DNA of 64,000 nt, from the NCBI RefSeq assembly GCF_003095375.1, contig NZ_QEHR01000003.1:1-64000 (forward strand), read 5' to 3'. Source of the DNA: Marixanthomonas spongiae (GTDB lineage Bacteria > Bacteroidota > Bacteroidia > Flavobacteriales > Flavobacteriaceae). Position numbers and translations under genes: made by a program. Every line of letters starts with the position of its first letter. Within the stretch, counting starts at the first letter, position 1. Positions 35,643 through 44,532 of the stretch are shown in pieces. The notes under the pieces were generated by a model. That model was given only the letters and a program-made list of their open reading frames with translations, made no database searches and was not told where the DNA came from.

Positions 35643-37649
35643 TTAATAAGCTATTAATAACGCCAATTCTTCTTTAAAACGTTCTTTTGGAAGGTACTGT
35701 TTTTCAAGGTTTACAGCGAATGGGACCGGGGTTTCCATACTGGCCACACGTTTAATTGGAGCGTCCAAATATTCAAAACAATTTTCAGAAATCAATGCAG
35801 AAATATCCGATGCGATCCCCCCGAACATAGAATCTTCTTGAAGGATAATTACCTTACCGGTTTTCTTTACCGAAGTGAAAATAGCTTCGGTATCTAAAGG
35901 GGAAAGGGTACGCAAATCGATTAAATCTGCTGAAATTTCTGGCGTTTCATCCAAAGTTTCCATCGCCCAATGGACACCGGCGCCATAAGTAACAATTGTA
36001 ATGTCATCACCTTCTCTTATTAAAGAAGCTTTACCAAGTGGTAAGGTAAAATAATCGGTTGGTACTTCTTGTCGTACACTTCTATATAATGCTTTATGTT
36101 CGAAAAATAGAACTGGATTAGGATCTTCAATTGATGTAGCCAATAACCCCTTTGCATCATAAGGAAACGCTGGATACACAACTTTTAATCCGGGGGTGTG
36201 CGTAAACCAAGCCTCGTTGGTCTGGCTGTGGAAAGGTCCTGCCCCTACTCCCGCTCCGCAAGGCATACGGATCACCACATCTGCTTTTTGGTTCCAACGG
36301 TAATGGCTTTTCGCCAAATAATTGACAATGGGATTGAACCCAGAGGTCACAAAATCGCCAAATTGCATTTCCATTACCGCTTTAAAGCCGTTGATCGACA
36401 GCCCCATCGCCGTAGAAACAATGGCCGACTCACATATAGGAGTGTTGCGTACCCGCTCTTTGCCAAAAGCATCCAAAAAACCATCGGTTATTTTAAAAAC
36501 GCCGCCGTATTCGGCGACATCTTGGCCCATGATCACTAAGTTGTCGTGGCGCTGCATGGCCTGTTTCAATCCTTGGGAAATAGCATCGACCAAGCGCAAT
36601 TCTTCCTTTTCTGAATTTACTGTAATTTCTTGATATTCATATTCTTCAAACAAATCATTTAATTCATTACTTTGAGTTGAAGTGATGGGATTTTCAGAAA
36701 AAGCAAGGTCTAAGTTTTCATTAATTTCAGCTAAAATCCTTTCTTTAAAACGAACAACATCTTCTTCTGAAAGGATGTTTTCCTTCCGAAGAAAAGCTTC
36801 ATAGTTTTCCAGCGGATCCTTTGCCGCCCACGCGCCCATCAATTCTTGCGGTACATATTTGGTGCCGCTCGCCTCTTCATGGCCGCGCATCCTAAAGGTT
36901 TTGAATTCCAATAATACAGGCCGGGGATTGCTGCGCATATCTTCTACAAGTTCTTTTACTTTGGTATAAACCTCTAAAATATTGTTTCCCTCAATAATAT
37001 GTGCTTCCATTCCGTAGCCCTTGCCGCGATCGGCGAGGTTTTCACAGTTGTATTGCTCATTGGTTGGCGTGGAAAGTCCGTAGCCGTTATTTTCTATGCA
37101 AAACAAAACCGGAAGTTGCCATACCGAAGCCACATTGAGCGCCTCGTGGATGTCGCCTTCACTGGTTCCGCCCTCGCCGGTAAATACCGCACAAACCTGA
37201 TTGTTTTCTTTTAATTTATTGCCGAGTGCGATGCCGTCGGCCACGCCAAATTGTGGGCCCAAATGCGAGATCATCCCCACGATTTTAAATTCTTGTGTCC
37301 CAAAATGAAAACTTCGGTCGCGGCCTTTGGTAAACCCATTGGCTTTGCCCTGCCATTGCGAAAACAGCCGGTTCAAAGGAATCTCACGGGTAGTGAAAAC
37401 CCCCAGGTTTCGGTGCATGGGCAAAATGTATTCGTCTTTGTCCAAAACCGAGGTAACGCCCACCGAAATGGCCTCTTGCCCTATCCCGCTGAACCATTTG
37501 GAAATTTTACCCTGCCGTAGCAAGATCAGCATCTTCTCTTCTATCAATCGGGGTTTCAGCATTTTTTTATATAAGGAAAGCAAGGTTTTGCTGTCCAAGT
37601 TGGTGGTGTCATATTCAAATAACTGTTCGGTTGCGGTTTTGGAGCTCAT
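35643..37649 (-). CDS. Fused E1 alpha-beta dehydrogenase component (2-oxo acid dehydrogenase)
   Basis: This 668-residue protein starts at ATG 37649 (MSSKTATEQ). The N-terminal ~330 residues are an E1-alpha subunit with the thiamine-diphosphate motif GEGGTSEGD...ENN (158-188). After a polar linker, residues from about 345 form an E1-beta subunit (VDAISQGLKQAMQRHDNLVIMGQDVAEYGGVF, then QFGDFVTSGFNPIVN). Such fusions are common in Bacteroidota and are annotated as branched-chain 2-oxo acid dehydrogenase E1. No E2 or E3 gene is adjacent. Confidence 0.92.
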   Translation of the reverse strand: MSSKTATEQLFEYDTTNLDSKTLLSLYKKMLKPRLIEEKMLILLRQGKISKWFSGIGQEAISVGVTSVLDKDEYILPMHRNLGVFTTREIPLNRLFSQWQGKANGFTKGRDRSFHFGTQEFKIVGMISHLGPQFGVADGIALGNKLKENNQVCAVFTGEGGTSEGDIHEALNVASVWQLPVLFCIENNGYGLSTPTNEQYNCENLADRGKGYGMEAHIIEGNNILEVYTKVKELVEDMRSNPRPVLLEFKTFRMRGHEEASGTKYVPQELMGAWAAKDPLENYEAFLRKENILSEEDVVRFKERILAEINENLDLAFSENPITSTQSNELNDLFEEYEYQEITVNSEKEELRLVDAISQGLKQAMQRHDNLVIMGQDVAEYGGVFKITDGFLDAFGKERVRNTPICESAIVSTAMGLSINGFKAVMEMQFGDFVTSGFNPIVNYLAKSHYRWNQKADVVIRMPCGAGVGAGPFHSQTNEAWFTHTPGLKVVYPAFPYDAKGLLATSIEDPNPVLFFEHKALYRSVRQEVPTDYFTLPLGKASLIREGDDITIVTYGAGVHWAMETLDETPEISADLIDLRTLSPLDTEAIFTSVKKTGKVIILQEDSMFGGIASDISALISENCFEYLDAPIKRVASMETPVPFAVNLEKQYLPKERFKEELALLIAY

Positions 37650-37669
37650 ATTCGTTTGTTTAAGACTTT

Positions 37670-37677
37670 CAAAAGTA
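37670..37677 (-). promoter_or_regulatory. -7 promoter element for the fused E1 gene
   Basis: On the minus strand this reads TACTTTTG, an exact TAnnTTTG match 20 bp upstream of the ATG at 37649, which supports that start. Confidence 0.5.
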
Positions 37678-37780
37678 AGAAATATAGTGTTCACCACAGA
37701 TTTTAATCCATTTTTTTACCTTCGGGAATAACCGCTATATTTGGTATATTTGTATTTTAAAATTGGTGCTATCACAATTA

Positions 37781-37851
37781 ATGTGGAATTTCACTTTTAA
37801 CAAAAGACTTTTTGGCGTACGACATAGGATTTAAATTAGCTTATTCCACAT
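37781..37851. repeat. 9-bp inverted repeat ATGTGGAAT/ATTCCACAT
   Basis: Perfect arms at 37781-37789 and 37843-37851, spaced 53 bp, lie in the divergent promoter region. They could be paired regulator sites or the ends of a degenerate small element. Confidence 0.4.
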
Positions 37852-37985
37852 CTAATAATATCGGAACACATCTTAAGTCTTACGTCATCTTATTATAAGT
37901 CAAATTGAAGCCATGAAAATTTCATAAATATAAATTCGCCATTAAAATAGGTTGGATACGATTAGTACCTTGAAAATTAAACCTT

Positions 37986-38936
37986 ATGAACAATATACCC
38001 AGTGTGGACCTTGCAGACTTCGTGTCTGACGACCCAAAAAGAAAACAAAAATTTGTTGACGAAATTGGCAAAGCTTATGAAGAAATAGGCTTTGTATCCT
38101 TAAAAAACCATTTTTTGAGCGATGATTTGGTAGCGAACCTATACAAAGAAGTAAAGGCCTTTTTCGCTATGCCGGTGGAAACCAAAGAAAAGTATGAAAT
38201 AGAAGGTCTGGGCGGTCAGCGCGGTTATGTTTCCTTCGGAAAAGAGCATGCAAAAGGCAAGAAAGAAGGCGATTTAAAAGAATTTTGGCATTTTGGCCAA
38301 GAACCCGACCCCGAGGCAAACTTAACCGAAGAATATCCCGAAAATGTACAAGTAGAAGAGCTCCCCGATTTTAATCCTACTGGAATGGAGGCCTACCGTA
38401 TGCTCGAAAAAACCGGAATCTATGTACTTCGCGCCTTGGCGTTATACATAGGCATTGAAGAAACCTATTTTGACAAATGGGCCACCAACGGAAACAGTAT
38501 ATTGCGCCCAATTCACTATCCGCCCATTACCGAAGAACCCAAAGGCGCCGTACGTGCCGGGGCCCACGGCGATATTAACTTGATTACGTTGTTAATGGGA
38601 GCTTCGGCTGGAGGCTTGCAGGTTTTGCGAAAGGACGGCGAATGGATCGATGCCATTCCGAAGGAGGACGAATTGGTCATTAACGTTGGCGATATGCTGG
38701 AGCGCCATACCAACAACAAACTGCGATCAACCATCCACCGCGTGGTGAACCCTCCTAAAGAAGAATGGGACACGCCACGATACAGCATCCCGTTTTTTAT
38801 GCACCCGAGAAGTGACATGAAACTCAACTGTTTAGAGGCCTGTATTGACGAAGACCATCCTAAAGCCTATCCCGATATTACGGCCGGAGAATTTTTACAC
38901 CAGCGTTTGGTGGAGATTGGGTTGATAAAAGAGTAG
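37986..38936 (+). CDS. Isopenicillin N synthase-like 2OG/Fe(II) oxygenase
   Basis: This 316-residue enzyme has the N-terminal DIOX_N region (PSVDLADFVSDDPKRKQKFV...) and a double-stranded beta-helix core. The iron ligands are H194 and D196 in GAHGDINLITLL and H251 in STIHRVVNP, and RYSIPFF supplies the RxS co-substrate motif. Members of this family oxidise small molecules with Fe(II), O2 and usually 2-oxoglutarate. The substrate is unknown; no antibiotic-biosynthesis partner is present. Confidence 0.9.
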   Translation: MNNIPSVDLADFVSDDPKRKQKFVDEIGKAYEEIGFVSLKNHFLSDDLVANLYKEVKAFFAMPVETKEKYEIEGLGGQRGYVSFGKEHAKGKKEGDLKEFWHFGQEPDPEANLTEEYPENVQVEELPDFNPTGMEAYRMLEKTGIYVLRALALYIGIEETYFDKWATNGNSILRPIHYPPITEEPKGAVRAGAHGDINLITLLMGASAGGLQVLRKDGEWIDAIPKEDELVINVGDMLERHTNNKLRSTIHRVVNPPKEEWDTPRYSIPFFMHPRSDMKLNCLEACIDEDHPKAYPDITAGEFLHQRLVEIGLIKE

Positions 38937-38953
38937 TTTCTAATTTTTTTTAA

Positions 38954-38980
38954 GAATTCAGAATGTAAAATTCAGAATTC
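38954..38980. repeat. Imperfect palindrome of gaattc units
   Basis: GAATTCaGAAT and ATTCaGAATTC form a 27-bp near-palindrome between the oxygenase and SUI1-type genes. It has no T-run and looks like a short dispersed intergenic tag. Confidence 0.4.
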
Positions 38981-39000
38981 ATGATTCCAAATTCACAACA

Positions 39001-39324
39001 ATGGACTTAAAAGATCAGTTAAAAGACTTATTTCCCGACCATCAACCGCCCAAGGAACCCAAGGAAGAAAAACCGACCGTTTGGCTTCAGGACGATCCGT
39101 TGCATTGTAAATATGAAAAACGACGCGGGAAACCCATCACCATTATTGACAATTACAACGGGGCACAAAGCGATTTTAAGCAACTGGCCAAAGAACTGAA
39201 AAAAATGCTAGGCGTGGGCGGCAGTTTTAAAAATGAACAAATCATCATTCAAGGAGATTATCGCAAAGAAATTATGGCATATTTGCAAGAAAAAGGCTTT
39301 AACGTAAAACGTGTGGGCGGATGA
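39001..39324 (+). CDS. SUI1/eIF1-family translation factor (YciH-like)
   Basis: This 107-residue protein has an acidic/basic N-terminal arm and the SUI1 fold (RGKPITIIDNYNG, LAKELKKMLGVGGSFKNEQIIIQGDY, then KEIMAYLQEKGFNVKRVGG). Bacterial YciH proteins are implicated in start-site fidelity. The stop overlaps the nucleoside phosphorylase start by ATGA. Confidence 0.9.
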   Translation: MDLKDQLKDLFPDHQPPKEPKEEKPTVWLQDDPLHCKYEKRRGKPITIIDNYNGAQSDFKQLAKELKKMLGVGGSFKNEQIIIQGDYRKEIMAYLQEKGFNVKRVGG

Positions 39325-40190
39325 GAATAACAGAATCTGAACTTATTTTAAACCCAGACGGCAGTATTTACCACCTTAACCTAAAGCCAGAGGACCTCGC
39401 CCAGACCGTGATAACCGTTGGCGACCCCGGACGGGTGGAACGAATATCAAAACATTTTGATGCTCTGGAAGTAGATGTGCACAAAAGGGAGTTTAAAACC
39501 CACACCGGAACCTACAAGGGCAAACGTATATCGGTTATTTCTACAGGAATTGGTACCGATAATATCGATATTGTCATTAACGAGTTGGATGCGTTGGCCA
39601 ACATCGATTTTGATACCCGTACCCTAAAAGAAAACCATACCCAACTTACCATCGTTAGGGTGGGTACATCCGGAGCCATACAAAGCAACATTCCCATTGA
39701 TAGTCTTTTGGTTTCTGAAACAGCCGTGGGATTTGACAATTTGCTTCATTTTTATAATAATACGGGGTTTCTGGATGCTGCTTTTTCCGAAGCTTTGATC
39801 GCGCATACGCAATGGTCGCCAAAAAACTCGGCACCTTATGTAGTACATGCCGATGAAAACCTGCTTCAGCTTTTTTCAGCTTCAGATTTCATAAAAGGAA
39901 CTACGGCCACTAATGTAGGCTTTTATGGTCCGCAAGGCCGCGTCCTTCGTTTACCTTTGCAAGATGGGCGATTGAACGATAAACTTGCTTCCTTCACATT
40001 TCAGAAAAAACGAATCACCAATATGGAGATGGAAACCTCGGCCATTTATGGTATGTCGCGTTTATTGGGCCATAAAGCCATATCGTTGAATGCGATCGTG
40101 GCCAATCGCGTTAATGGAACTTTTAGTGCCGCCCCAAAGGAAACGGTAAACAAACTCATTGAAAAGACCTTGGAAATACTTACAAAATGA
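39321..40190 (+). CDS. Nucleoside (uridine) phosphorylase family protein
   Basis: This 289-residue protein has the phosphate-site motif VGDPGRVERI, VISTGIGTDNIDIVINEL, and the substrate-site NMEMETSAIYGMSRLLGH, typical of NP-I family uridine or purine phosphorylases. It would cleave a nucleoside to base and ribose 1-phosphate. It is longer than E. coli Udp (253). It overlaps both neighbours by 4 bp. Confidence 0.9.
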   Translation: MRITESELILNPDGSIYHLNLKPEDLAQTVITVGDPGRVERISKHFDALEVDVHKREFKTHTGTYKGKRISVISTGIGTDNIDIVINELDALANIDFDTRTLKENHTQLTIVRVGTSGAIQSNIPIDSLLVSETAVGFDNLLHFYNNTGFLDAAFSEALIAHTQWSPKNSAPYVVHADENLLQLFSASDFIKGTTATNVGFYGPQGRVLRLPLQDGRLNDKLASFTFQKKRITNMEMETSAIYGMSRLLGHKAISLNAIVANRVNGTFSAAPKETVNKLIEKTLEILTK

Positions 40191-41044
40191 AAAAAATGAT
40201 CATTGGCGGTGTCCCTGAACACTTCAACTTGCCCTGGTACCTTACCCTTCGCGACAAAAAGTACGATACCCACAACATCAACCTGCGCTGGATAGATTAT
40301 CATGGTGGCACGGGCGAAATGTGCCAAGCGTTACGTGATGGCTCCATCGATATGGCCGTTATTCTTACCGAAGGTATTGTGCGCGACATCATCAACGGCA
40401 ACGATTCTAAAATTGTACAGGTTTTTGTAAAATCGCCGTTATTATGGGGGATCCATGTTGCTGAAAATTCAGACTATGAAACGGTGTTAGATTTAAAAGG
40501 AACCGAAGCCGCCATAAGCCGTTATGGTTCCGGTTCGCATTTAATGGCATACGTAAATGCCGAAAACCAAGGTTGGGATTACGAAGATGACCTAAACTTT
40601 AAAGAGATAAAAAACCTGGAGGGCGCCTTGAAAAACCTGCCACAAGGCAATGGCGATTATTTTATGTGGGAAAAATTCACCACCAAACCTTATGTTGATA
40701 ACGGTCCCTTACGGTTGGTTGGCGAGTGCCCTACCCCGTGGCCATGTTTTGTAATCGCAGTACGTAACGAAGTGTTGGAACAAGATGAGGAAACCATTAA
40801 AAAAGTATTGGACGTTATAAATGAAAATACCCGAAACTTTAAGAATATTCCTGCAATAGACAAAATGATCTCCAAACGCTACGACCAAAAATTGGAAGAC
40901 GTGCAACAATGGTTAAAATTAACCGAATGGAGCCAGCGCAACCTCACAAAACCCGAATTGAAACGGGTACAGGAAAAATTGCTCGAACTAAAATTAATAG
41001 ACCGCATAATACCTTCGGAAAACATTCTTTGGAACCCAATGTAA
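40187..41044 (+). CDS. Substrate-binding-like protein without signal peptide
   Basis: This 285-residue protein has the type II periplasmic-binding fold (MIIGGVPEHFNLPWYLT, GGTGEMCQALRDGSIDMAVILTEG, AISRYGSGSHLMAYV), akin to NMT1/TauA-type binding proteins. The start has no signal peptide or lipobox, and no ABC permease or ATPase is nearby. It overlaps the nucleoside phosphorylase gene by ATGA. A cytoplasmic ligand-binding or enzymatic role, as in menaquinone-pathway MqnA/D-like proteins, is more likely than transport. Confidence 0.75.
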   Translation: MKKMIIGGVPEHFNLPWYLTLRDKKYDTHNINLRWIDYHGGTGEMCQALRDGSIDMAVILTEGIVRDIINGNDSKIVQVFVKSPLLWGIHVAENSDYETVLDLKGTEAAISRYGSGSHLMAYVNAENQGWDYEDDLNFKEIKNLEGALKNLPQGNGDYFMWEKFTTKPYVDNGPLRLVGECPTPWPCFVIAVRNEVLEQDEETIKKVLDVINENTRNFKNIPAIDKMISKRYDQKLEDVQQWLKLTEWSQRNLTKPELKRVQEKLLELKLIDRIIPSENILWNPM

Positions 41045-41110
41045 AAAAAACCAAAACTTTTACGCAACCTTTTTCTACTGCTTCCATCTTGTTAGCGTAA
41101 GATAAGAATT

Positions 41111-41218
41111 ATGACGACTTTTTTAATCATTTTAGGGGCATTGTTGGTAACCAACTTTTTGTTACTGCAATTTAGCTGCAATGATACCGCAGAACCCGAA
41201 ACGCCAGAGGACGAGTAA
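41111..41218 (+). CDS. Small single-helix membrane peptide (35 aa)
   Basis: An ATG at 41111 opens MTTFLIILGALLVTNFLLLQ, one membrane helix, then FSCNDTAEPETPEDE and TAA. A cysteine at the membrane edge and an acidic tail resemble a tiny lipoprotein or a membrane subunit. It lies 66 bp after the binding-protein gene. The function is unknown, and coding status rests on the helix-plus-acidic-tail composition only. Confidence 0.5.
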   Translation: MTTFLIILGALLVTNFLLLQFSCNDTAEPETPEDE

Positions 41219-41287
41219 AAATAGCTCGACTTTACCGTTTACGCTTAAAGTAAATCTCAAATCGAGTAATGCCTATTCATCAATAGG

Positions 41288-41953
41288 TTACCACTCGATT
41301 TTTTCCATTCCATTTTCTTCTAAAAAAGCATTTGCTTTACTGAAATGTTTATTGCCAAACCAATAGCCCCTGTTGGCACTTAAAGGTGATGGATGGCCAC
41401 TTGTTAATACTAAGTGCTTATCTGAATTTATCTTCGCGCCTTTTTTCTTTGCATATCCTCCCCACAATAAAAACACCAACCCTTCCCTGTTTTCAGAAAG
41501 TTTTGTGATTACCGCATCGGTAAATTGCTCCCATCCTTTTTTTTGATGGCTGCCGGCTTGGTTTGCCCTAACCGTCAACGTGGCGTTCAATAGCAACACG
41601 CCTTGGTCTGCCCACCGTTCTAAGTTTCCGCTTGGAGGGACGGGAATTCCGATGTCGCTTTTTATTTCTTCAAAAATATTGATGAGCGAAGGCGGTTTGG
41701 CAATACCATCGGCAACCGAAAAGCACAATCCATTGGCCTGTCCCAAGCCATGATAGGGATCCTGGCCCAATATCACCACTTTTACTTTATGAAAAGGCGT
41801 GTGGTCAAAGGCGGAAAAAATCTGCCGCCCGGGCGGAAAGCAAGTATTTTTGTCATATTCGTTTTTTACAAACCGGATCAATTCTTTAAAGTACGGCTTC
41901 TCAAACTCATCGGCCAATTGCCGCTTCCAACTTTCTTCAATGGTTACCTGCAT
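41288..41953 (-). CDS. ung: Uracil-DNA glycosylase, family 1
   Basis: This 221-residue enzyme starts at ATG 41953 (MQVTIEESW). The water-activating motif is GQDPYHG (D65, Y67, H68), followed by GLCFSV. The C-terminal HPSPLSANRGYWFG is the DNA-intercalation loop with its histidine. It excises uracil from DNA in base-excision repair. The mutS2 gene lies divergently 50 bp away. Confidence 0.96.
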   Translation of the reverse strand: MQVTIEESWKRQLADEFEKPYFKELIRFVKNEYDKNTCFPPGRQIFSAFDHTPFHKVKVVILGQDPYHGLGQANGLCFSVADGIAKPPSLINIFEEIKSDIGIPVPPSGNLERWADQGVLLLNATLTVRANQAGSHQKKGWEQFTDAVITKLSENREGLVFLLWGGYAKKKGAKINSDKHLVLTSGHPSPLSANRGYWFGNKHFSKANAFLEENGMEKIEW

Positions 41954-42003
41954 TATGTGTATTTTTGTATGCTGAAAACGTAAAAATACAGTATTATAGG
42001 CGA

Positions 42004-44193
42004 ATGGTCCGTATCGATTCAAAAACATTGCAGGATTTGGAGTTTCCCTCCGTACTGCAGCAAATCTCAGAAAATTGCATTACCCAACCTGGCAGCGAGC
42101 GGGTTTTGAAGATAAAACCGTTTAAAGAAACAGACGACATCGCTCCAGAACTGCACCGGGTAAAGGAATTCACAGCTTCGTTTGAAAGTGACAGCCCCAT
42201 TCCCAATCACGATTTTGAACCTATTGACAAAGCGCTTCAGCTTCTGGGCATTGAAAACAGTGTGCTGGACGTTTCAAGTTTCAGAAGAATCCGTTCGGTA
42301 ACCGATACCACAATCGATTTGCTGAAATTCTTCCAGAAATTTGAAGAGTTTTATGTTTATCTCAATCGTTTTTCTTCAAAAGTAGAGTACACTTCGAGTA
42401 TTTCTGAAGAAATTCAGAAAAAAATAGACCGCTTTGGCGATGTGAAAAATGAAGCTTCGGAAGAATTAGCCGCCATCCGCAGGCGGTTAAACCAAGTGAA
42501 GGGGCAAATAAACTCATCTTTTACAAAAGCGTTAAATAATTACTCACAGGCCGATTACTTGGACGAAATTAAAGAGTCCGTAGTTGAAAACCGCCGTGTT
42601 TTGGCAGTTAAAGCCATGTACCGAAAAAAAGTGCGCGGGGCGGTTTTGGGCAATTCAAAAACCGGGAGCATTGTTTACATAGAACCGCAAGAAACTTTAG
42701 AGTACACCAACGAGTTGAGCAACTTGATCTATGAAGAACAAGAAGAAATAAAACGGATTTTAAAACAGCTTACCGAATTTGTACGCCCGTACAAAAAACT
42801 GCTAAAGCAATATCAAAACTACTTATCGAAGATTGACGTTTTATATGCAAAAGCAAAGTACGCCCGCACCATTAATGGTGTTCTTCCTGTTTTGACCAAC
42901 AACAAGTTTCTGCTTTTAAAAGATGCGTACCACCCCTTGTTGTGGATCGCCAACAAAAAAAGAAAGGAAAAAACCTTTCCGCAGACCATTTCGCTGGAAC
43001 CTGAAAAACGCATAATCGTCATCAGCGGGCCCAATGCCGGCGGAAAGAGCATCACGTTAAAAACCGTTGGTTTATTGCAGGTTATGCTGCAAAGTGGTCT
43101 GTTGGTCCCAGTGGAACCGTTGAGCGAATTTAGTTTTTTTGACAGAATTTTAACTGATATTGGAGACAACCAGTCCATCGAAAACCATTTGAGCACATAC
43201 AGTTACCGGTTAAAAAAGATGAACCAGTTTCTTCGGAAATGCAATAAAAACACCCTCTTTTTAATAGATGAATTTGGTACTGGAAGTGATCCTGAACTAG
43301 GCGGTGCCTTGGCCGAAATATTTTTAGAAGTATTTTACGAGCGTGAAGCCTTTGGAATTATCACCACGCACTACGCCAACTTAAAAGTATTGGCCAGCGA
43401 ACTGCCACACGCCATCAACGCAAATATGCAGTTTGACAATAGAAGTTTGGAACCTTTGTACCAATTGCACCTTGGTGAAGCCGGAAGCTCCTTTACCTTT
43501 GAGGTGGCACAAAAAAATGGTATTCCGTATAGTTTAATTAATAAAGCCAAAAAGAAAATTGAACGCGGGAAAGTGCGGTTTGACAAAACCATTGCCAAGC
43601 TGCAGCAAGAACGGTCTAAATTGCGAAAAACTTCGGCTAACTTAAAGACCGAAGAACAAAAAGCCCGGGAAGAAAGCAAGCAGCTGGAAGAGATAAACAA
43701 TCGTGTGCAAGAAAAACTGGAAAGTTATCAAGAACTGTACGACAGCAACCAAAAAATGATTTCATTGGGCAGAAAAGTGGATTCATTGGCCGAAAAATTC
43801 TTCAACAACAAAAAGAAAAAACCACTGTTGGAGGAGCTTTTCAAACTAGTGTTAAAAGAAAACAGCAAACGCAAAAAACCAAAGCCTAAAAAGAAACAAA
43901 TCAGTAAAGCACAAAAAAAAGCTGAAAAAGCCGAAAAGGCAAAAAAACACGAAGTAAAGCAAGAGTTGGAACAAAAGGTAGCGGCCATTCGAAAACGTAA
44001 AAAGCAAGAAAAGGCCGAAGCCAAAAAAGCACCACCCCCAAAACCAAAAGTGACTTTAAAACTTGGTGATCGGGTGCGAATGGTTGACGGACGGGCCATA
44101 GGGACCATCGACAAAATAGAAAAGAAAAAAGCCATTGTAAATTACGGGATGTTCACGGCCGATGTGAGTTTGGAGGAGCTGGAAAAGGTTTGA
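42004..44193 (+). CDS. mutS2: MutS2-like protein lacking the Smr domain
   Basis: This 729-residue protein (ATG 42004; an earlier TTG extends the frame) has the MutS core: lever/clamp region with coiled coil, Walker A SGPNAGGKS, then DEFGTGSDPELGGALAEI and THYANLKVLA. The long lysine/glutamate-rich coiled coil at about 500-680 precedes a KOW-like end (LGDRVRMVDGRAIGTIDKIEKKKAIVNYG). The C-terminal Smr nuclease domain of Bacillus MutS2 (about 785 aa) is absent. It probably acts in recombination suppression or ribosome collision rescue, as described for MutS2, but without the Smr activity. Confidence 0.88.
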   Translation: MVRIDSKTLQDLEFPSVLQQISENCITQPGSERVLKIKPFKETDDIAPELHRVKEFTASFESDSPIPNHDFEPIDKALQLLGIENSVLDVSSFRRIRSVTDTTIDLLKFFQKFEEFYVYLNRFSSKVEYTSSISEEIQKKIDRFGDVKNEASEELAAIRRRLNQVKGQINSSFTKALNNYSQADYLDEIKESVVENRRVLAVKAMYRKKVRGAVLGNSKTGSIVYIEPQETLEYTNELSNLIYEEQEEIKRILKQLTEFVRPYKKLLKQYQNYLSKIDVLYAKAKYARTINGVLPVLTNNKFLLLKDAYHPLLWIANKKRKEKTFPQTISLEPEKRIIVISGPNAGGKSITLKTVGLLQVMLQSGLLVPVEPLSEFSFFDRILTDIGDNQSIENHLSTYSYRLKKMNQFLRKCNKNTLFLIDEFGTGSDPELGGALAEIFLEVFYEREAFGIITTHYANLKVLASELPHAINANMQFDNRSLEPLYQLHLGEAGSSFTFEVAQKNGIPYSLINKAKKKIERGKVRFDKTIAKLQQERSKLRKTSANLKTEEQKAREESKQLEEINNRVQEKLESYQELYDSNQKMISLGRKVDSLAEKFFNNKKKKPLLEELFKLVLKENSKRKKPKPKKKQISKAQKKAEKAEKAKKHEVKQELEQKVAAIRKRKKQEKAEAKKAPPPKPKVTLKLGDRVRMVDGRAIGTIDKIEKKKAIVNYGMFTADVSLEELEKV

Positions 44194-44219
44194 TGCTGGA
44201 TGACGGATGCTAGATGACG
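44192..44219. repeat. Tandem 14-bp repeat, two units
   Basis: gatgctggatgacg and gatgctagatgacg are identical at 13 of 14 positions and begin at the mutS2 stop. Confidence 0.6.
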
Positions 44220-44222
44220 AGC

Positions 44223-44263
44223 CTTCGATACAACCCTCCTATCGTCGGGCCACTCAGGCACCG
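44223..44263. repeat. Dispersed 41-bp intergenic tag, copy 1
   Basis: It begins cttcgatacaa and ends ccactcaggcacc, with a variable middle. The same two end blocks recur at 55948-55990. It resembles REP-like elements. Confidence 0.65.
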
Positions 44264-44310
44264 AGAAAATAAAATGAAGCAAGGTATCTGAGTGTTTTAT
44301 GCTTTTTAAA

Positions 44311-44532
44311 TAGTCGTGTCCGACTAAGATTTAAGACCGCTACGCTGATAGACATAAGACTTAAGACTTGATTGTTAATAAATTGATAATAAGATAGTTA
44401 TATTTAAAAGCATTTTATAGTTTAAAAAAGTAACAAAACTAAAATAGCAAGGTGTCCAAATGAAAAAACGCTAGGAACAGTTATGTTTCTTGAAGTTTTA
44501 AAAGTCTAAAAAACTTTAATCGAACACCAATG
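44311..44532. mobile_element. MITE-like non-autonomous element, copy 2
   Basis: This 222-bp element begins tagtcgtgtccgactaag and ends ...cgaacaccaatg. It is flanked by the exact 9-bp direct repeat ctttttaaa at 44302-44310 and 44533-44541. Its left end and the complement of its right end match at about 16 of 22 positions (GTGTyCGAyTAA core), which makes them terminal inverted repeats. It is closely related to 12742-12954 over its whole length. No transposase is encoded. Confidence 0.85.

Larger units (their letters stand above)
37650..37985. other. Divergent intergenic region with inverted repeats
   Basis: These 336 bp between the E1 gene and the oxygenase gene hold no gene. They contain a -7 element for the E1 gene at 37670, a 9-bp inverted repeat and a short stretch resembling the MITE (atcttaagtctta at 37870-37882). 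Confidence 0.6.

Noticed and set aside
36322-36633. Plus-strand frame opposite the fused E1 gene
   Set aside because: Antisense shadow of a conserved enzyme with no homology.
41219-41290. Terminator between the small peptide and ung
   Set aside because: Nested arms CTCGA/TCGAG and a CCTATT/AATAGG hairpin exist, but there is no T-run on either strand.
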